From contig NZ_CP019448.1 of assembly GCF_002951835.1 (NCBI RefSeq), positions 496,001-560,000 on the forward strand: 64,000 nucleotides of DNA. The letters run 5' to 3'. Under the pieces are notes generated by a model. The model was given only the letters and a program-made list of their open reading frames with translations, was not told where the DNA came from and searched no databases. Shown here piece after piece: positions 1 to 8,648 of the stretch. The stretch comes from Simonsiella muelleri ATCC 29453. GTDB taxonomy: Bacteria; Pseudomonadota; Gammaproteobacteria; Burkholderiales; Neisseriaceae. The position numbers and the translations under genes were made by a program. Position 1 is the first letter of the stretch, and each line of letters begins with the position of its first letter.

Positions 1-361
1 TCACATCACAATCAATCAAAATTTGACGTTCGCCTAATTTTTTCATGTCCACGCAAGCGCGTAAACTTCTGCCGATAAGGCGTTGAATTTCTTGGGTGCG
101 TCCTGATTGTTTGCCTGATGCGGCTTCGCGTTTCATGCGAGATTGGGTGGATGCAGGCAACATTCCGTATTCGGCGGTTACCCAACCTTCACCTTTTCCG
201 CGTAAAAAAGAAGGGACGTTTTGGTCAATGGTGGCGGTGCAAATGACTTTGGTGTTACCGCAACTAATTAATACAGAACCGTCTGCATGTGGCAGAAAAT
301 TGGGTTGAATTGTTATCTCACGCAATTCGTTAGCGGCGCGTGTGGTGCGTTGATAGTTCAT
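1..361 (-). CDS. rph: Ribonuclease PH, 3' end cut by the window edge
   Basis: RNase PH is a phosphorolytic 3'-5' exoribonuclease that trims tRNA 3' ends in the cytoplasm. Translating the minus strand gives the family N-terminus: a DGSVLISCGNTKVICTA stretch, then FLRGKGEGWVTAEYGMLP, then SGRTQEIQRLIGRSLRA, which contains phosphate and RNA-binding residues of the family. About 120 residues are visible and the gene runs off the left edge. The ATG at 361 is chosen because TGGAGC lies about six bases upstream; an in-frame ATG at 373 has no such site. The nearest gene upstream reads the other way, so the gene probably has its own promoter. Confidence 0.93.
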   Translation of the reverse strand, partial: MNYQRTTRAANELREITIQPNFLPHADGSVLISCGNTKVICTATIDQNVPSFLRGKGEGWVTAEYGMLPASTQSRMKREAASGKQSGRTQEIQRLIGRSLRACVDMKKLGERQILIDCDV

Positions 362-575
362 GGGTTGCTCCATTCAAAAATAACTTGAATTATATCATTC
401 TCTAATGATTAAAAATATTTTCATATTATCTGTGCCATCGCTTTTAATGATTTCAGGCTGCCTGAAAATATTTGGTTTGTTTGATTCAAAATTGCACTGG
501 TTTAGATTTCGCTGAAAATCATTTTTATACATTCATCTCGTGCTAAAATAATGCTTTTTCGTTCGTGATTGGATT

Positions 576-1523
576 ATGATGTCAGGCGATTTTAACCCAG
601 ATTCAAATTTTAAAATCATTGTGTTAGGCATTGCGCTGGTTTTGTTTGGTGCAACGGCTTATTTGGGCTACCGCTTTATTGTTGAAGCCGAACGCAGCGC
701 ATCTGGCATCAATCAAGAGCCTTCGTTTAATAAAGGCAAAGATTTGGATTTTTCTCACTTTCAAGATTCCATTCCTTTGCCCAGTAATCATCAAATCAGA
801 ATGGCAATCAATCATGACGGCACGAGCATGGGTGATGATTTGGAAATCAAAGCAGGCGAATTTGCTTATCAATATAGTCAACCTGTGATACGTATCGCGT
901 TGCACAATCGTGGCGGTTTTGCCATCAGTTCGGCGGCAGTGAGTTTGTCGTTGTTTCTTGATGATGCGAAAGAAGCCGTAGCCAATGCGGTTGGTGTGCC
1001 CATTTTGTTTAACAAACCGCTTTTGCCTGAAGAAGATACGGTGGTTTCTGTGCCTGTATCGGGCGATTTGTGGCAAAATGAAAACGTGCGCCGTGCCAGC
1101 AGTCGGCGCGTGTTGGTGCAGATTATTTCCGTGAGTAATGGCGACAACGAAAACGCCGAATACACACAAACCAGTCAAGGTGTTTATCTCACACAAACGG
1201 GCAATGATTGGCGTGTGGCGGCAGATACCACGCCCAGCAATCGTGTTGCCAGCACGGTGTCCAGCAGTGCGCCGCCCCCTGATTTTGCAGACCCTACCGC
1301 AGGTATGAATTTGACGATTCCACAACCCATACCCGCGATTCCGATTGAGCCTGTTACCGATTTGAAAATAGATAAAATAGATGATAATACAGATGATTTA
1401 TTCTATTCAAATCAACTGAATAATGATGCTTTCAGGCAGCCTGAAAATAATTCGCCATCATCTGATTCATTGCCAGAACAAACGGGCGTGATTTCGTATG
1501 AATTTAAAGAATTTAAGAAATAA
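576..1523 (+). CDS. Membrane-anchored protein of unknown function upstream of murD
   Basis: I do not recognise this 315-residue protein. Residues about 12-33 form one hydrophobic segment with no lipobox or clear cleavage site, so it is probably an inner-membrane anchor with the rest in the periplasm. Residues about 60-210 alternate in a beta-strand-like way. After about 225 the chain is rich in Pro, Ser, Asn and Asp and looks disordered. Near the C-terminus a DUS (1431-1445) is read through as codons. ATG ATG at 576/579 gives two possible starts; GGA lies shortly upstream. It precedes murD on the same strand but is separated from it by a repeat element. Confidence 0.75.
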   Translation: MMSGDFNPDSNFKIIVLGIALVLFGATAYLGYRFIVEAERSASGINQEPSFNKGKDLDFSHFQDSIPLPSNHQIRMAINHDGTSMGDDLEIKAGEFAYQYSQPVIRIALHNRGGFAISSAAVSLSLFLDDAKEAVANAVGVPILFNKPLLPEEDTVVSVPVSGDLWQNENVRRASSRRVLVQIISVSNGDNENAEYTQTSQGVYLTQTGNDWRVAADTTPSNRVASTVSSSAPPPDFADPTAGMNLTIPQPIPAIPIEPVTDLKIDKIDDNTDDLFYSNQLNNDAFRQPENNSPSSDSLPEQTGVISYEFKEFKK

Positions 1524-1621
1524 GAATCCGTATTCATGGTCAAGCGTGATGTCTTTTTGTCTCATTTAGCACGCCGAACGCTATTAGCATGAAATTCGTA
1601 TCAACTGGGAATACAGGTTCT
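1524..1621 (+). repeat. Short copy of an inverted-repeat (MITE-like) element
   Basis: This 98-bp sequence matches the 163-bp element at 46379-46541. Both share an outer end like AGAAYCYGTATTCAYGG, the internal GATGTCTTTTTG and CATTTAGCACGCC, CGCTATTAGCATGAAATTCG, and the terminal GAATACAGGTTCT. This copy lacks about 65 bp of the interior. It has no coding capacity and lies between the unknown gene and murD. Confidence 0.7.
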
Positions 1622-1657
1622 AACATTTTGACCAAAAAGTAATAAATTGGAATAATT

Positions 1658-2989
1658 ATGTTACACAATAAAAAAGTATTGGTTGCGGGATTAGGTAGCA
1701 CGGGTGTATCGGTGTTGGCATATTGCGCTCATGTGGGTGTGCAGGCGGCTGGTTATGATGCGCATTTGTCTGATAATCAAGAAGCTGATTTAACGAAAAA
1801 ATTTCCACAATTTCCCTTATTTTCAGGCAGCCTGAAAACGGTTTTGGTGGATTATGATGTGCTGGTGTTGAGTCCGGGTATGACGCGCAGGCAGCCTGAA
1901 ATCCGCGAATTTGAAGAGCGTGGAGGTAAAGTGATTGGTGATGTGGCTATTTTGGCAGATTTATTGAAAAATCAATCTGATAAAATCATCGCCATCACGG
2001 GCAGCAATGGCAAAACCACTACCACCAGTTTGGTGGGCTATTTGTGTGAACAAAGTGGTTTGGACACGGTTGTGGCGGGCAATATTGGTATGCCTGTGCT
2101 GGAAGCGTGGTTGGTACGTGGCGGAAAATCGGCCGATGTTTGGGTGTTGGAGTTGTCTAGTTTTCAATTGGAAACAACAGATTATCTTGATGCAGACGCA
2201 GCGACTTGCTTGAATATTTCGGAAGACCATTTGGATCGTTACGATGATTTATTAGATTATGCACGCACCAAAGACATGATTTTCAATGGAAAAGCAATTC
2301 AAGTATTGAATGCAGATGATGCGTTTTGTTGTGCGATGAAACGTGAGAATCGTCCTATTCATTATTTTTCATTGAGTCAATCTATTGATTATTATTTGGA
2401 TTCTGTTTCAGGCAGCCTGAAGCATCAAGGTGCAGATTTGATGCCACAAACGGACATTCCTTTGCAGGGCAGTCATAATGTGGCGAATGTGCTGGCGGCG
2501 TTGGCATTGTGTGAGAGTGTGGGCTTGGCGCGAGCAGATTTACTTAAATATATTCGGGTATTCAAAGGGTTACCTCATCGTGTAGAGAAAGTTGGCGAAA
2601 AAAATGGCGTCATTTTCATTGACGACAGCAAAGGCACCAACGTGGGAGCAACTGTGGCGGCTATTGTGGGGCTACCTGAAAAAATTTGGTTGATTGCGGG
2701 CGGTATGGGCAAGGGGCAGGATTTCACGCCGTTGCGCGGTGTGTTGCGCGGCAAGGTTGGCGCGGTGTTTCTGATTGGCGTGGATGCGCCGAAAATTGCG
2801 CGAGATTTGGATAATTGTGGCGTGGATTTGATTTTCTGCGACACGCTGCCTGAAGCCGTGCAACGCGCTTATTCACAAGCAAAATCGGGTGATATTGTGT
2901 TGTTGAGTCCTGCGTGCGCGAGTTTTGATATGTTCAAAGGTTACGCGCATCGTTCGGAGGTGTTTGTGGATGCGTTCAATCAGTTGTAA
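1658..2989 (+). CDS. murD: UDP-N-acetylmuramoylalanine--D-glutamate ligase
   Basis: MurD is the cytoplasmic ATP-dependent ligase that adds D-Glu to UDP-MurNAc-L-Ala in peptidoglycan precursor synthesis. The 443-residue length is normal. An N-terminal Rossmann segment (VLVAGLGSTGVSVLAY) binds the uridine nucleotide. The ATP loop GSNGKTTTT is at about residues 113-121, followed by the ELSSFQLE and NISEDHLDRY motifs, and a C-terminal domain with HRVEKVG and DDSKGTN. Two DUS copies are read in frame as SGSLK (near residues 57 and 250), so the uptake signal is accommodated in an essential enzyme. The usual dcw-cluster neighbours are not adjacent here. Confidence 0.97.
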   Translation: MLHNKKVLVAGLGSTGVSVLAYCAHVGVQAAGYDAHLSDNQEADLTKKFPQFPLFSGSLKTVLVDYDVLVLSPGMTRRQPEIREFEERGGKVIGDVAILADLLKNQSDKIIAITGSNGKTTTTSLVGYLCEQSGLDTVVAGNIGMPVLEAWLVRGGKSADVWVLELSSFQLETTDYLDADAATCLNISEDHLDRYDDLLDYARTKDMIFNGKAIQVLNADDAFCCAMKRENRPIHYFSLSQSIDYYLDSVSGSLKHQGADLMPQTDIPLQGSHNVANVLAALALCESVGLARADLLKYIRVFKGLPHRVEKVGEKNGVIFIDDSKGTNVGATVAAIVGLPEKIWLIAGGMGKGQDFTPLRGVLRGKVGAVFLIGVDAPKIARDLDNCGVDLIFCDTLPEAVQRAYSQAKSGDIVLLSPACASFDMFKGYAHRSEVFVDAFNQL

Positions 2990-3004
2990 TTAATTGTATT
3001 GCAC

Positions 3005-3040
3005 TTTTCAGGCTGCCTAATGACTGTTGCAGCCTGAAAA
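3005..3040 (+). terminator. Terminator made of an inverted DUS pair after murD
   Basis: TTTTCAGGCTGC and GCAGCCTGAAAA form a perfect 12-bp stem around a 12-base loop, 15 bases after the murD stop. The arms are two oppositely oriented uptake sequences. There is no long T-run after the stem. Confidence 0.6.
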
Positions 3041-3192
3041 ATTGTCGCTAACAAAACAATACGCTTTAACCAAAATTCACAATCACGTATAATTCTAATT
3101 GCCCAATCAGGCAATTATTTACCCCCAACGCGAAAGGGTAACATATGTTTCCCAATCTCAAAATCAAACAAAATCAATCAGGTGAAGAAGAA

Positions 3193-4176
3193 ATGGCTTT
3201 TGATAGCTTAATGGTGTTCACAGGCAACGCCAACCCCGAAATGGCGCAACGAGTTGCCAAACATTTGGATACAACTTTGGGTAATGCGTCTGTCAAAAAA
3301 TTCTCTGATGGCGAAATTGCCATTGAATTACTGGAGAATGTGCGTGGACGCGATGTGTTCATTTTGCAGCCCACTTGTGCACCAACCAACGATAATTTAA
3401 TGGAAATTTTGACGATGGCAGATGCTTTCAAACGTGCATCGGCTGGACGCATTACTGCTGCCATTCCTTATTTTGGTTATGCGCGTCAAGACCGTCGTCC
3501 GCGTTCTGCGCGTGTGCCGATTTCTGCCAAACTGGTTGCCAATATGCTGGAAGCGGGTGGGATTGACCGCGTTTTAACGGTGGATTTGCACGCCGACCAA
3601 ATTCAAGGTTTTTTTAATGTGCCTGTTGACAATATTTACGCCACACCCATTTTGACGCACGATATTATGCAACAACGTATTGAAAATTTGATGGTTGTTA
3701 GCCCTGATATTGGTGGCGTGGTGCGCGCGCGTGCGGTGGCGAAAATGCTCAACAGCGATTTGGCAATTATTGACAAACGCCGCCCCAAAGCCAATGTAGC
3801 TGAAGTGATGAATATTATTGGCGATGTCTCTGGCAAAACGTGTTTATTGATTGATGACATGATTGACACGGCCAATACGTTGTGTAAAGCTGCCTCTGCA
3901 CTGAAAGAACGTGGCGCAGAACGCGTGTTGGCGTATGCGACTCACGCGGTGTTTTCAGGTGGTGCGGTGGAGCGTTTGAATTCATCTGATATTGACCAAG
4001 TTGTGATTACTGACACGATTCCATTATCAGATGAGGCGAAAAACAGCCCGCGTATTCGTCAAGTGTCTATTGCGGGTTTGTTCGCTGAAACTATTCGCCG
4101 AATTTCTAATGAAGAATCAGTATCTTATTTATTTAATGAAGATTTAGTTCACCCTAATTCATTTATTTTGTTGTAA
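3193..4176 (+). CDS. prs: Ribose-phosphate pyrophosphokinase
   Basis: Prs converts ribose 5-phosphate and ATP to PRPP, the precursor of purines, pyrimidines, His, Trp and NAD. The 327-residue protein from MAFDSLMVFTGNANPE matches the normal family length. Key motifs are visible: KFSDGE, the YARQDRR ATP-binding segment, VDLHADQIQGFF, and the PRPP loop DDMIDTANT. The ORF is open from an ATG at 3145, but the family N-terminus begins at 3193, where GGTGAAGAAGAA precedes the ATG. A purine-rich stretch (AAGGG) also precedes 3145, so a 16-residue extended form cannot be excluded. rplY follows 123 bp downstream, as in other Neisseriaceae. Confidence 0.96.
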   Translation: MAFDSLMVFTGNANPEMAQRVAKHLDTTLGNASVKKFSDGEIAIELLENVRGRDVFILQPTCAPTNDNLMEILTMADAFKRASAGRITAAIPYFGYARQDRRPRSARVPISAKLVANMLEAGGIDRVLTVDLHADQIQGFFNVPVDNIYATPILTHDIMQQRIENLMVVSPDIGGVVRARAVAKMLNSDLAIIDKRRPKANVAEVMNIIGDVSGKTCLLIDDMIDTANTLCKAASALKERGAERVLAYATHAVFSGGAVERLNSSDIDQVVITDTIPLSDEAKNSPRIRQVSIAGLFAETIRRISNEESVSYLFNEDLVHPNSFILL

Positions 4177-4199
4177 AATACGCGATTTATAAATTTCAG

Positions 4200-4226
4200 G
4201 CTGCCTGAAAGCAATTTTCAGGCAGC
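4200..4226 (+). terminator. DUS hairpin between prs and rplY
   Basis: GCTGCCTGAAA, loop GCAAT, then TTTCAGGCAGC: an 11-bp perfect stem built from two uptake sequences, 24 bases after prs. The following TTGTTCCTTTG is only weakly T-rich, so readthrough into rplY is possible. Confidence 0.5.
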
Positions 4227-4299
4227 TTGTTCCTTTGTCGCAGAGTTGGTCGCAGCTTGGCAGCGACATTTTTTAATTTAATCTTTTTAAGGAATTAAC

Positions 4300-4866
4300 A
4301 TGACAGTTATTCAAGCAACTATTCGTTCAGAGCAAGGTACGGGTGCGAGCCGCCGCCTGCGTCATGATAGCAAAGTACCAGCCGTGGTATATGGTTTGGG
4401 TGAAACCAAAGCCATTACAGTGGATCACAAAGAAATGTTCTATGCTTTGCAAAAAGAATCTTTCTTCACGCAAGTTTTGAAATTGAACATTGATGGCAAA
4501 GAACAAGATGTGATTGTGCGCGATTACCAAATGCACCCAGTAAAACGCCAAGTGCAACACATTGATTTCCAAGCAATTGATATCAACCAGCCTGTTCGCA
4601 TCAAATTGCCTATCCATATCAAAAATGCTGAAATTTCTCATGCTGTGAAAATGCAAGCAGGTCGCGTTTCTTTGTTGGTAACGGTGGTGGATTGCTTGGT
4701 TGATCCAAAAAATATTCCTGCTGCTTTGGAATTGGATTGCGCGAAAGTAGTCGCTGGCGATATCTTGCACTTGTCTGATTTTGTTTATCCAGAAGGTGTG
4801 CAAAGCATTGCCTTGAAACGTAACAGCAATTTGGCTGTAGCAACCGTTACAGGTAAAAAACGTTAA
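4300..4866 (+). CDS. rplY: 50S ribosomal protein L25 (Ctc/TL5 form)
   Basis: L25 binds 5S rRNA in the large ribosomal subunit. The 188-residue protein is the long Ctc-type form. Residues 1-95 are the 5S-binding beta-barrel domain (GTGASRRLRH, KVPAVVYG, DYQMHPVKRQVQHIDFQ). Residues about 96-188 are the C-terminal beta domain. A good ribosome-binding site (TTTTTAAGGAATTAAC) precedes the ATG. It follows prs and is probably co-transcribed with it or read from the short intergenic region. Confidence 0.96.
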   Translation: MTVIQATIRSEQGTGASRRLRHDSKVPAVVYGLGETKAITVDHKEMFYALQKESFFTQVLKLNIDGKEQDVIVRDYQMHPVKRQVQHIDFQAIDINQPVRIKLPIHIKNAEISHAVKMQAGRVSLLVTVVDCLVDPKNIPAALELDCAKVVAGDILHLSDFVYPEGVQSIALKRNSNLAVATVTGKKR

Positions 4867-4883
4867 TCATTAATTATTAATGA

Positions 4884-4935
4884 TATAGTGGATTAAAATA
4901 AAAACCCCCTAGCGTTGCAATTTTAATTCACTATA
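4884..4935 (+). repeat. Correia-like mini inverted-repeat element
   Basis: A 52-bp unit starts TATAGTGGATTAAAAT and ends ATTTTAATTCACTATA, an inverted repeat with one mismatch in 16 bases. TATAGTGGATTAA is the classic end of neisserial Correia/NEMIS elements. The interior is only about 20 bp (AAAAACCCCCTAGCGTTGCA), far shorter than a full element. It sits between the rplY stop and its terminator. Confidence 0.65.
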
Positions 4936-4936
4936 A

Positions 4937-4975
4937 AACCGCTATTTGATGATTTTCAGATAGCGGTTATTTTAT
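4937..4975 (+). terminator. rho-independent terminator of rplY
   Basis: AACCGCTAT and ATAGCGGTT form a 9-bp stem over a 14-base loop, followed by ATTTTATTTT. It lies 70 bp after rplY, beyond the Correia-like element, consistent with the element having been inserted between gene and terminator. Confidence 0.7.
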
Positions 4976-5165
4976 TTTCAGGCTGAAACCTTTGCAAAAC
5001 TATCCATCGTCATTACCGCGCAGGCGGTAATCCATTTTTAATCTTAAATAGATTTTTAATCAATCAAATAAAATCAATTATCTAAATTTTGCTATTGGAT
5101 TCCCGCATTCGCGGGAATGACGAGATTTAGGTTAATTTTTGGGTTTTGCAAAGATTTCAGGCTGC
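4976..5165 (+). repeat. NIME-like repeat mosaic with a dRS3 palindrome
   Basis: The block is bounded by GAAACCTTTGCAAAAC at the left and GGTTTTGCAAAGATTTC at the right, an imperfect inverted repeat. Inside are a CGTCATTACCGCGCAGGCGGTAAT half-palindrome (5009-5033) and ATTCCC-N8-GGGAAT at 5099-5118, which fits the dRS3 consensus of Neisseria exactly. The left 26 bases (from TTTTCAGGCTGAAACC) recur unchanged at 25846-25871. No gene is visible in this 309-bp gap. Confidence 0.65.
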
Positions 5166-5175
5166 CTGAAAGATT

Positions 5176-6045
5176 TTATTCAATATTTTGCACTTGCTCA
5201 CGCATTTGTTCAATTAATACTTTTAATTCTACCGACACTTGCGTACATTCGCTGGCAATCGACTTGCTGCCCAATGTGTTGGCTTCACGATTCAATTCTT
5301 GCATCAAAAAGTCCAAACGTTTACCAACTGAACCTTTGTGCTCCGTGATAATGCGACGAACTTCGGCGATATGAGTACGCAGACGGCTAAATTCTTCATC
5401 TACATCGGCTTTTTGCATGAATAATGCAAATTCTTGTTTCAGGCGGTCTTCGTCAACGCTGGCAACTGCTTCCACCAAACGCGCACGAACACGTTGCATA
5501 TGCGTTTTGAGTAATCCTGGAAACAGGCTTTCCAATGCGGTAATAATATCGTCCATTAATTCAAGGCGTTCCAATAAATGCGTCTGCAATTTTAAGCCTT
5601 CGCGCTTGCGTGTTTCCACAAAATCCAATAATGCATTATTCAATAAAGTCTGCACACCTGTCGCCAAGGCTTCGTGGTCTTTTTCCACACTGATGATGAC
5701 ATTCGGAAAATTTAAAATTTCGGCTACGGTTAATTTACCTAAATCTTCATGTTGTTTGCGCCATTGGCTGTTGAGTACCGCCAATTCGTTTACCAATTCA
5801 TGGTTGATGTGCAGGCTGCCTGAATTATCTACTAAATTATTGATTTGAATGCGACATTCTAATTTTCCACGCGTAACGTGTTGGGCAATAATTTCACGCA
5901 TCGTGCTTTCCAAATAACGCAAATCTTCAGGCATTTTGAATTGCACGTCCAAAAAGCGGTGATTCACGCTGCGGATTTCCAAATCAATGCGTTTATTACC
6001 AAATTCGCCAGAAACGTGGGCAAAACCTGTCATACTTTTAATCAT
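5176..6045 (-). CDS. YicC/YloC family protein (endoribonuclease-like)
   Basis: YicC-family proteins are cytoplasmic and linked to RNA turnover; E. coli YicC has been implicated in small-RNA degradation. The 289-residue length is typical. The N-terminus MIKSMTGFA and the EIRSVNHRFLDVQFKMP segment are family signatures. The C-terminal half contains DVDEEFSRLRTHI, GKRLDFLMQELNREANTLGSKS and the final VELKVLIEQMREQVQNIE. One DUS is in the coding sequence near 5812. The start at 6045 matches the conserved N-terminus. The next gene downstream reads towards it, so it is probably monocistronic. Confidence 0.92.
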   Translation of the reverse strand: MIKSMTGFAHVSGEFGNKRIDLEIRSVNHRFLDVQFKMPEDLRYLESTMREIIAQHVTRGKLECRIQINNLVDNSGSLHINHELVNELAVLNSQWRKQHEDLGKLTVAEILNFPNVIISVEKDHEALATGVQTLLNNALLDFVETRKREGLKLQTHLLERLELMDDIITALESLFPGLLKTHMQRVRARLVEAVASVDEDRLKQEFALFMQKADVDEEFSRLRTHIAEVRRIITEHKGSVGKRLDFLMQELNREANTLGSKSIASECTQVSVELKVLIEQMREQVQNIE

Positions 6046-6288
6046 GATTTTCTCGCTTTATTTTAGGGGAAAGATGCTAAGAATGTTAGCAGAAATAAGG
6101 TTTTTTTAAAATATGTTAGGCACAATTGGCAATTCATTTGGCGGTTATTTTTGCGTCAAAATAATCATCAAGTATGCAACTGAATCAAAATAGGCAGCCT
6201 CAAAGAATCATGCTCACTTAATTTTATTGAGAAAATCATTTTGCAGGCTGCCTGAAAATCATGATGCATATGAATTCACATCATGATT

Positions 6289-7671
6289 CTAATCTTTCTT
6301 ATCTGACAAATAAATCGATTTATCATGTACATCGCGTGGCAAAATCAAATTCAATACCACTGCTGAAATTCCCCCAGCCGCAATCGCATTGCGAAATACT
6401 TCAGGCAGCAATTTGAATACGTCAGGCTCAAACGCCACACCCAAACCCACGCCCACTGCCGTTGCTGCAATCACGGCTTCACGGCGATTGATGCCATTGG
6501 TCATGATAATCCGCACGCCAGCTATCGCAATCAGTCCAAACATCAACACCATCGCACCACCCAAAACAGGATTCGGAATCGTGGTAAACAAACGTCCCAC
6601 AATCGGGAACAGTCCAGCCACAACCAACATCACCGCAATGAATTTCCCCACATGACGCGAAGCCACACCAGTCATCTGAATCACACCATTGTTTTGCGCG
6701 AATGTGGTCAGCGGCAATGAACCCAGTGCAGTCGCCACCACCGATACTAAACCATCAGCAAATACGCCACCACGTAAACGCTGTTGGAAAGTTTCGCCTT
6801 CGTAGGGTTGTCCCGATACCATCGCTGTGGCAGTCAAATCACCCACCGCTTCAAATACACTCAATAAATAAATTGTTCCAGCTACCAAAAAAGCCGAAAA
6901 ATCAAAATGAAAGCCATATTTAAACGGCATTGGCATGGTAAAAATAGGCGTGTTTTGCAAAACCGAAAAATCTACCATACCCAATGCCAATGCCACTACG
7001 TAACCTGAAATCAGTCCTATTGCTACGCCACTCATTCGCAACAATGGTTTTTTGATGCAATTGAATATTAGCACCACCGCCAATACAAAAGCCGCCAAAC
7101 CCACATTTTTCAGGCTGCCAAATTCAGGTGTACCTTTTAAATGAAATCCGCCACCAAAATTTGTAATCCCCACATCAATCAAACTCAAACCAATCAGTAA
7201 TACCACGACACCGCTCACGGTTGGCGTAATCACGCGTTTTAAATAGGGCAATCCCCACGCTGCACCACACACCAAAAATGCCCCCGCAAACGACACACCC
7301 AATAATGTGGAAATCATGGTGTTTTCATCTAATCCTTTGTCTTTCATGGATAAACCAAGCGAAATCATCACGCCCACAAACGAAAAATTCACCGACTGAA
7401 TCGACAGCATTCCCGAACCGACCACACCAAATCGATTGACTTGCAAAAACGTACCAATCCCCGACGCCACCATCGCCATAGACACCAAATATGCAGTCAT
7501 TTCTACTGGCAATTTCAACACGTTACCCACAATCAATGCTGGAGTAATCATCGGAACAAAAATTGCCAACAAATGCGTTACCGCACTCACCAGAGAATTG
7601 GTAAAAGGTGGTTTATCTTCTAATTGATAAACCAAGTCGGTTGAGGAAGTCTGTTGCTCTAAATGCGCCAT
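6289..7671 (-). CDS. xanQ: Xanthine permease (NCS2/NAT family)
   Basis: This is a proton-coupled inner-membrane purine transporter. The 460-residue protein is hydrophobic throughout with about 14 membrane segments. It resembles E. coli XanQ closely: LEDKPPF at the start, THLLAIFVPMITPALIV, GSGMLSIQSVNFSF (with the QSVNFSF substrate motif), ITPTVSGVVVLLIG, and the NAT signature around ATALGSLPLTTFAQNNGVIQMTGVASR. The QNNGVIxxTG signature points to xanthine rather than uracil. It lies downstream of a substrate-binding lipoprotein gene, separated by a terminator hairpin. Confidence 0.9.
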   Translation of the reverse strand: MAHLEQQTSSTDLVYQLEDKPPFTNSLVSAVTHLLAIFVPMITPALIVGNVLKLPVEMTAYLVSMAMVASGIGTFLQVNRFGVVGSGMLSIQSVNFSFVGVMISLGLSMKDKGLDENTMISTLLGVSFAGAFLVCGAAWGLPYLKRVITPTVSGVVVLLIGLSLIDVGITNFGGGFHLKGTPEFGSLKNVGLAAFVLAVVLIFNCIKKPLLRMSGVAIGLISGYVVALALGMVDFSVLQNTPIFTMPMPFKYGFHFDFSAFLVAGTIYLLSVFEAVGDLTATAMVSGQPYEGETFQQRLRGGVFADGLVSVVATALGSLPLTTFAQNNGVIQMTGVASRHVGKFIAVMLVVAGLFPIVGRLFTTIPNPVLGGAMVLMFGLIAIAGVRIIMTNGINRREAVIAATAVGVGLGVAFEPDVFKLLPEVFRNAIAAGGISAVVLNLILPRDVHDKSIYLSDKKD

Positions 7672-7705
7672 TTTTGGGTATCCTTAAAAAATGAATAAAA
7701 AAGTC

Positions 7706-7729
7706 GGCAGCCTCTTTTTTCAGGCTGCC
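7706..7729 (-). terminator. Terminator after the amino-acid-binding lipoprotein gene
   Basis: Read on the minus strand: GGCAGCC, a 10-base loop, GGCTGCC, then GACTTTTTT. It separates the 7755-8588 gene from the permease gene. Confidence 0.65.
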
Positions 7730-7754
7730 TTTTGAATTTTTAAATAATATATTA

Positions 7755-8588
7755 TTATTTATTATTTTCTTCTGGTACACGTAAACTGTTATCCGTACCA
7801 AACCATTTGGCGTAAATTTTATCGTAAGTACCGTTGGCTTTAATGTTTTTCAAACCTTCATTGATTTTATTGATTAATTCTGTATTGCCTTTTTTCACGG
7901 CAAACGCCACACGCACATCTTCTGTTTTATTGTAAACAGCTGAATAAGTTTGTGGTTTATGAGTGTCTTTATTATTTTTATGATAATAATTTAATACACC
8001 AGCATCACCGACCACATAATCGGCTCTACCTGAAACAAAGTCAACATATGCTTCATATGGTGTTTTTTCAGTAATGATATTTTTAATACCTGAATCTGTT
8101 AGTACTTTATGCGTATAAGAATCTTGTTGTACTGCCACACTGCTGTTACCCAATTGTGCCAATGTCTGTACGTTATTACCAGTTTTACCCATAATCACAT
8201 TCGGTGCAAACGCGTAAGGCTCAGACATTTCAGATTGTGCCAAACGTTCAGCATTTATGCCCAAGCACGCTGCCAAAATTTGGTAATACCCTTCATTTAA
8301 ACCGGGAAATAATTGTGATCGAGCTGTAGGAATAAATTCTATCGAGAAGTTTTGATTATCGGCAATTGCTTTTAACAAATCCGCATCAAAGCCTGTTAAT
8401 TGACCATGTTCATCTTTAAAATCAAACGGAGGATAAGTGGCATCTGTTCCCACGACATAACGTTCTAATTTTTTAGGCGCAGATACAGATTCAACGGGTT
8501 GATTATTTGAGATTTGTGTTGCTGGCGCATCATTACCACACGCCGCCAAAATCAAGAGACAAGTTAATGCAAGAATATTATTTTTCAT
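7755..8588 (-). CDS. Amino-acid ABC transporter substrate-binding lipoprotein (SBP family 3)
   Basis: The 277-residue precursor has a lipoprotein signal (MKNNILALTCLLILAAC; Cys about residue 17), a short linker, then the SBP_bac_3 fold. Signature pieces are RYVVGTDATYPPFDFKDEHGQLTGFDADLLKAIA and the ligand-pocket region LAACLGINAERLAQSEMSEPY. The C-terminal region VRVAFAVKKGNTELINKINEGLKNI is also typical. It should deliver a polar amino acid to an ABC permease. No permease or ATPase gene is adjacent, so the partner must be elsewhere. ATG at 8588 is preferred over 8603: GGATTC is eight bases upstream and the signal peptide starts cleanly. Confidence 0.88.
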   Translation of the reverse strand: MKNNILALTCLLILAACGNDAPATQISNNQPVESVSAPKKLERYVVGTDATYPPFDFKDEHGQLTGFDADLLKAIADNQNFSIEFIPTARSQLFPGLNEGYYQILAACLGINAERLAQSEMSEPYAFAPNVIMGKTGNNVQTLAQLGNSSVAVQQDSYTHKVLTDSGIKNIITEKTPYEAYVDFVSGRADYVVGDAGVLNYYHKNNKDTHKPQTYSAVYNKTEDVRVAFAVKKGNTELINKINEGLKNIKANGTYDKIYAKWFGTDNSLRVPEENNK

Positions 8589-8648
8589 ATTTTGAGAATC
8601 CATTTAAAAAAATCCATATGCTGTCTTTCAGGCAGCCTGAAAATCAAT

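Noticed and set aside
624..1325. Minus-strand 233-codon frame opposite the unknown gene upstream of murD
   Set aside because: Product is His/Arg-rich and typical of an antisense shadow; the plus strand has a membrane anchor and sensible composition.
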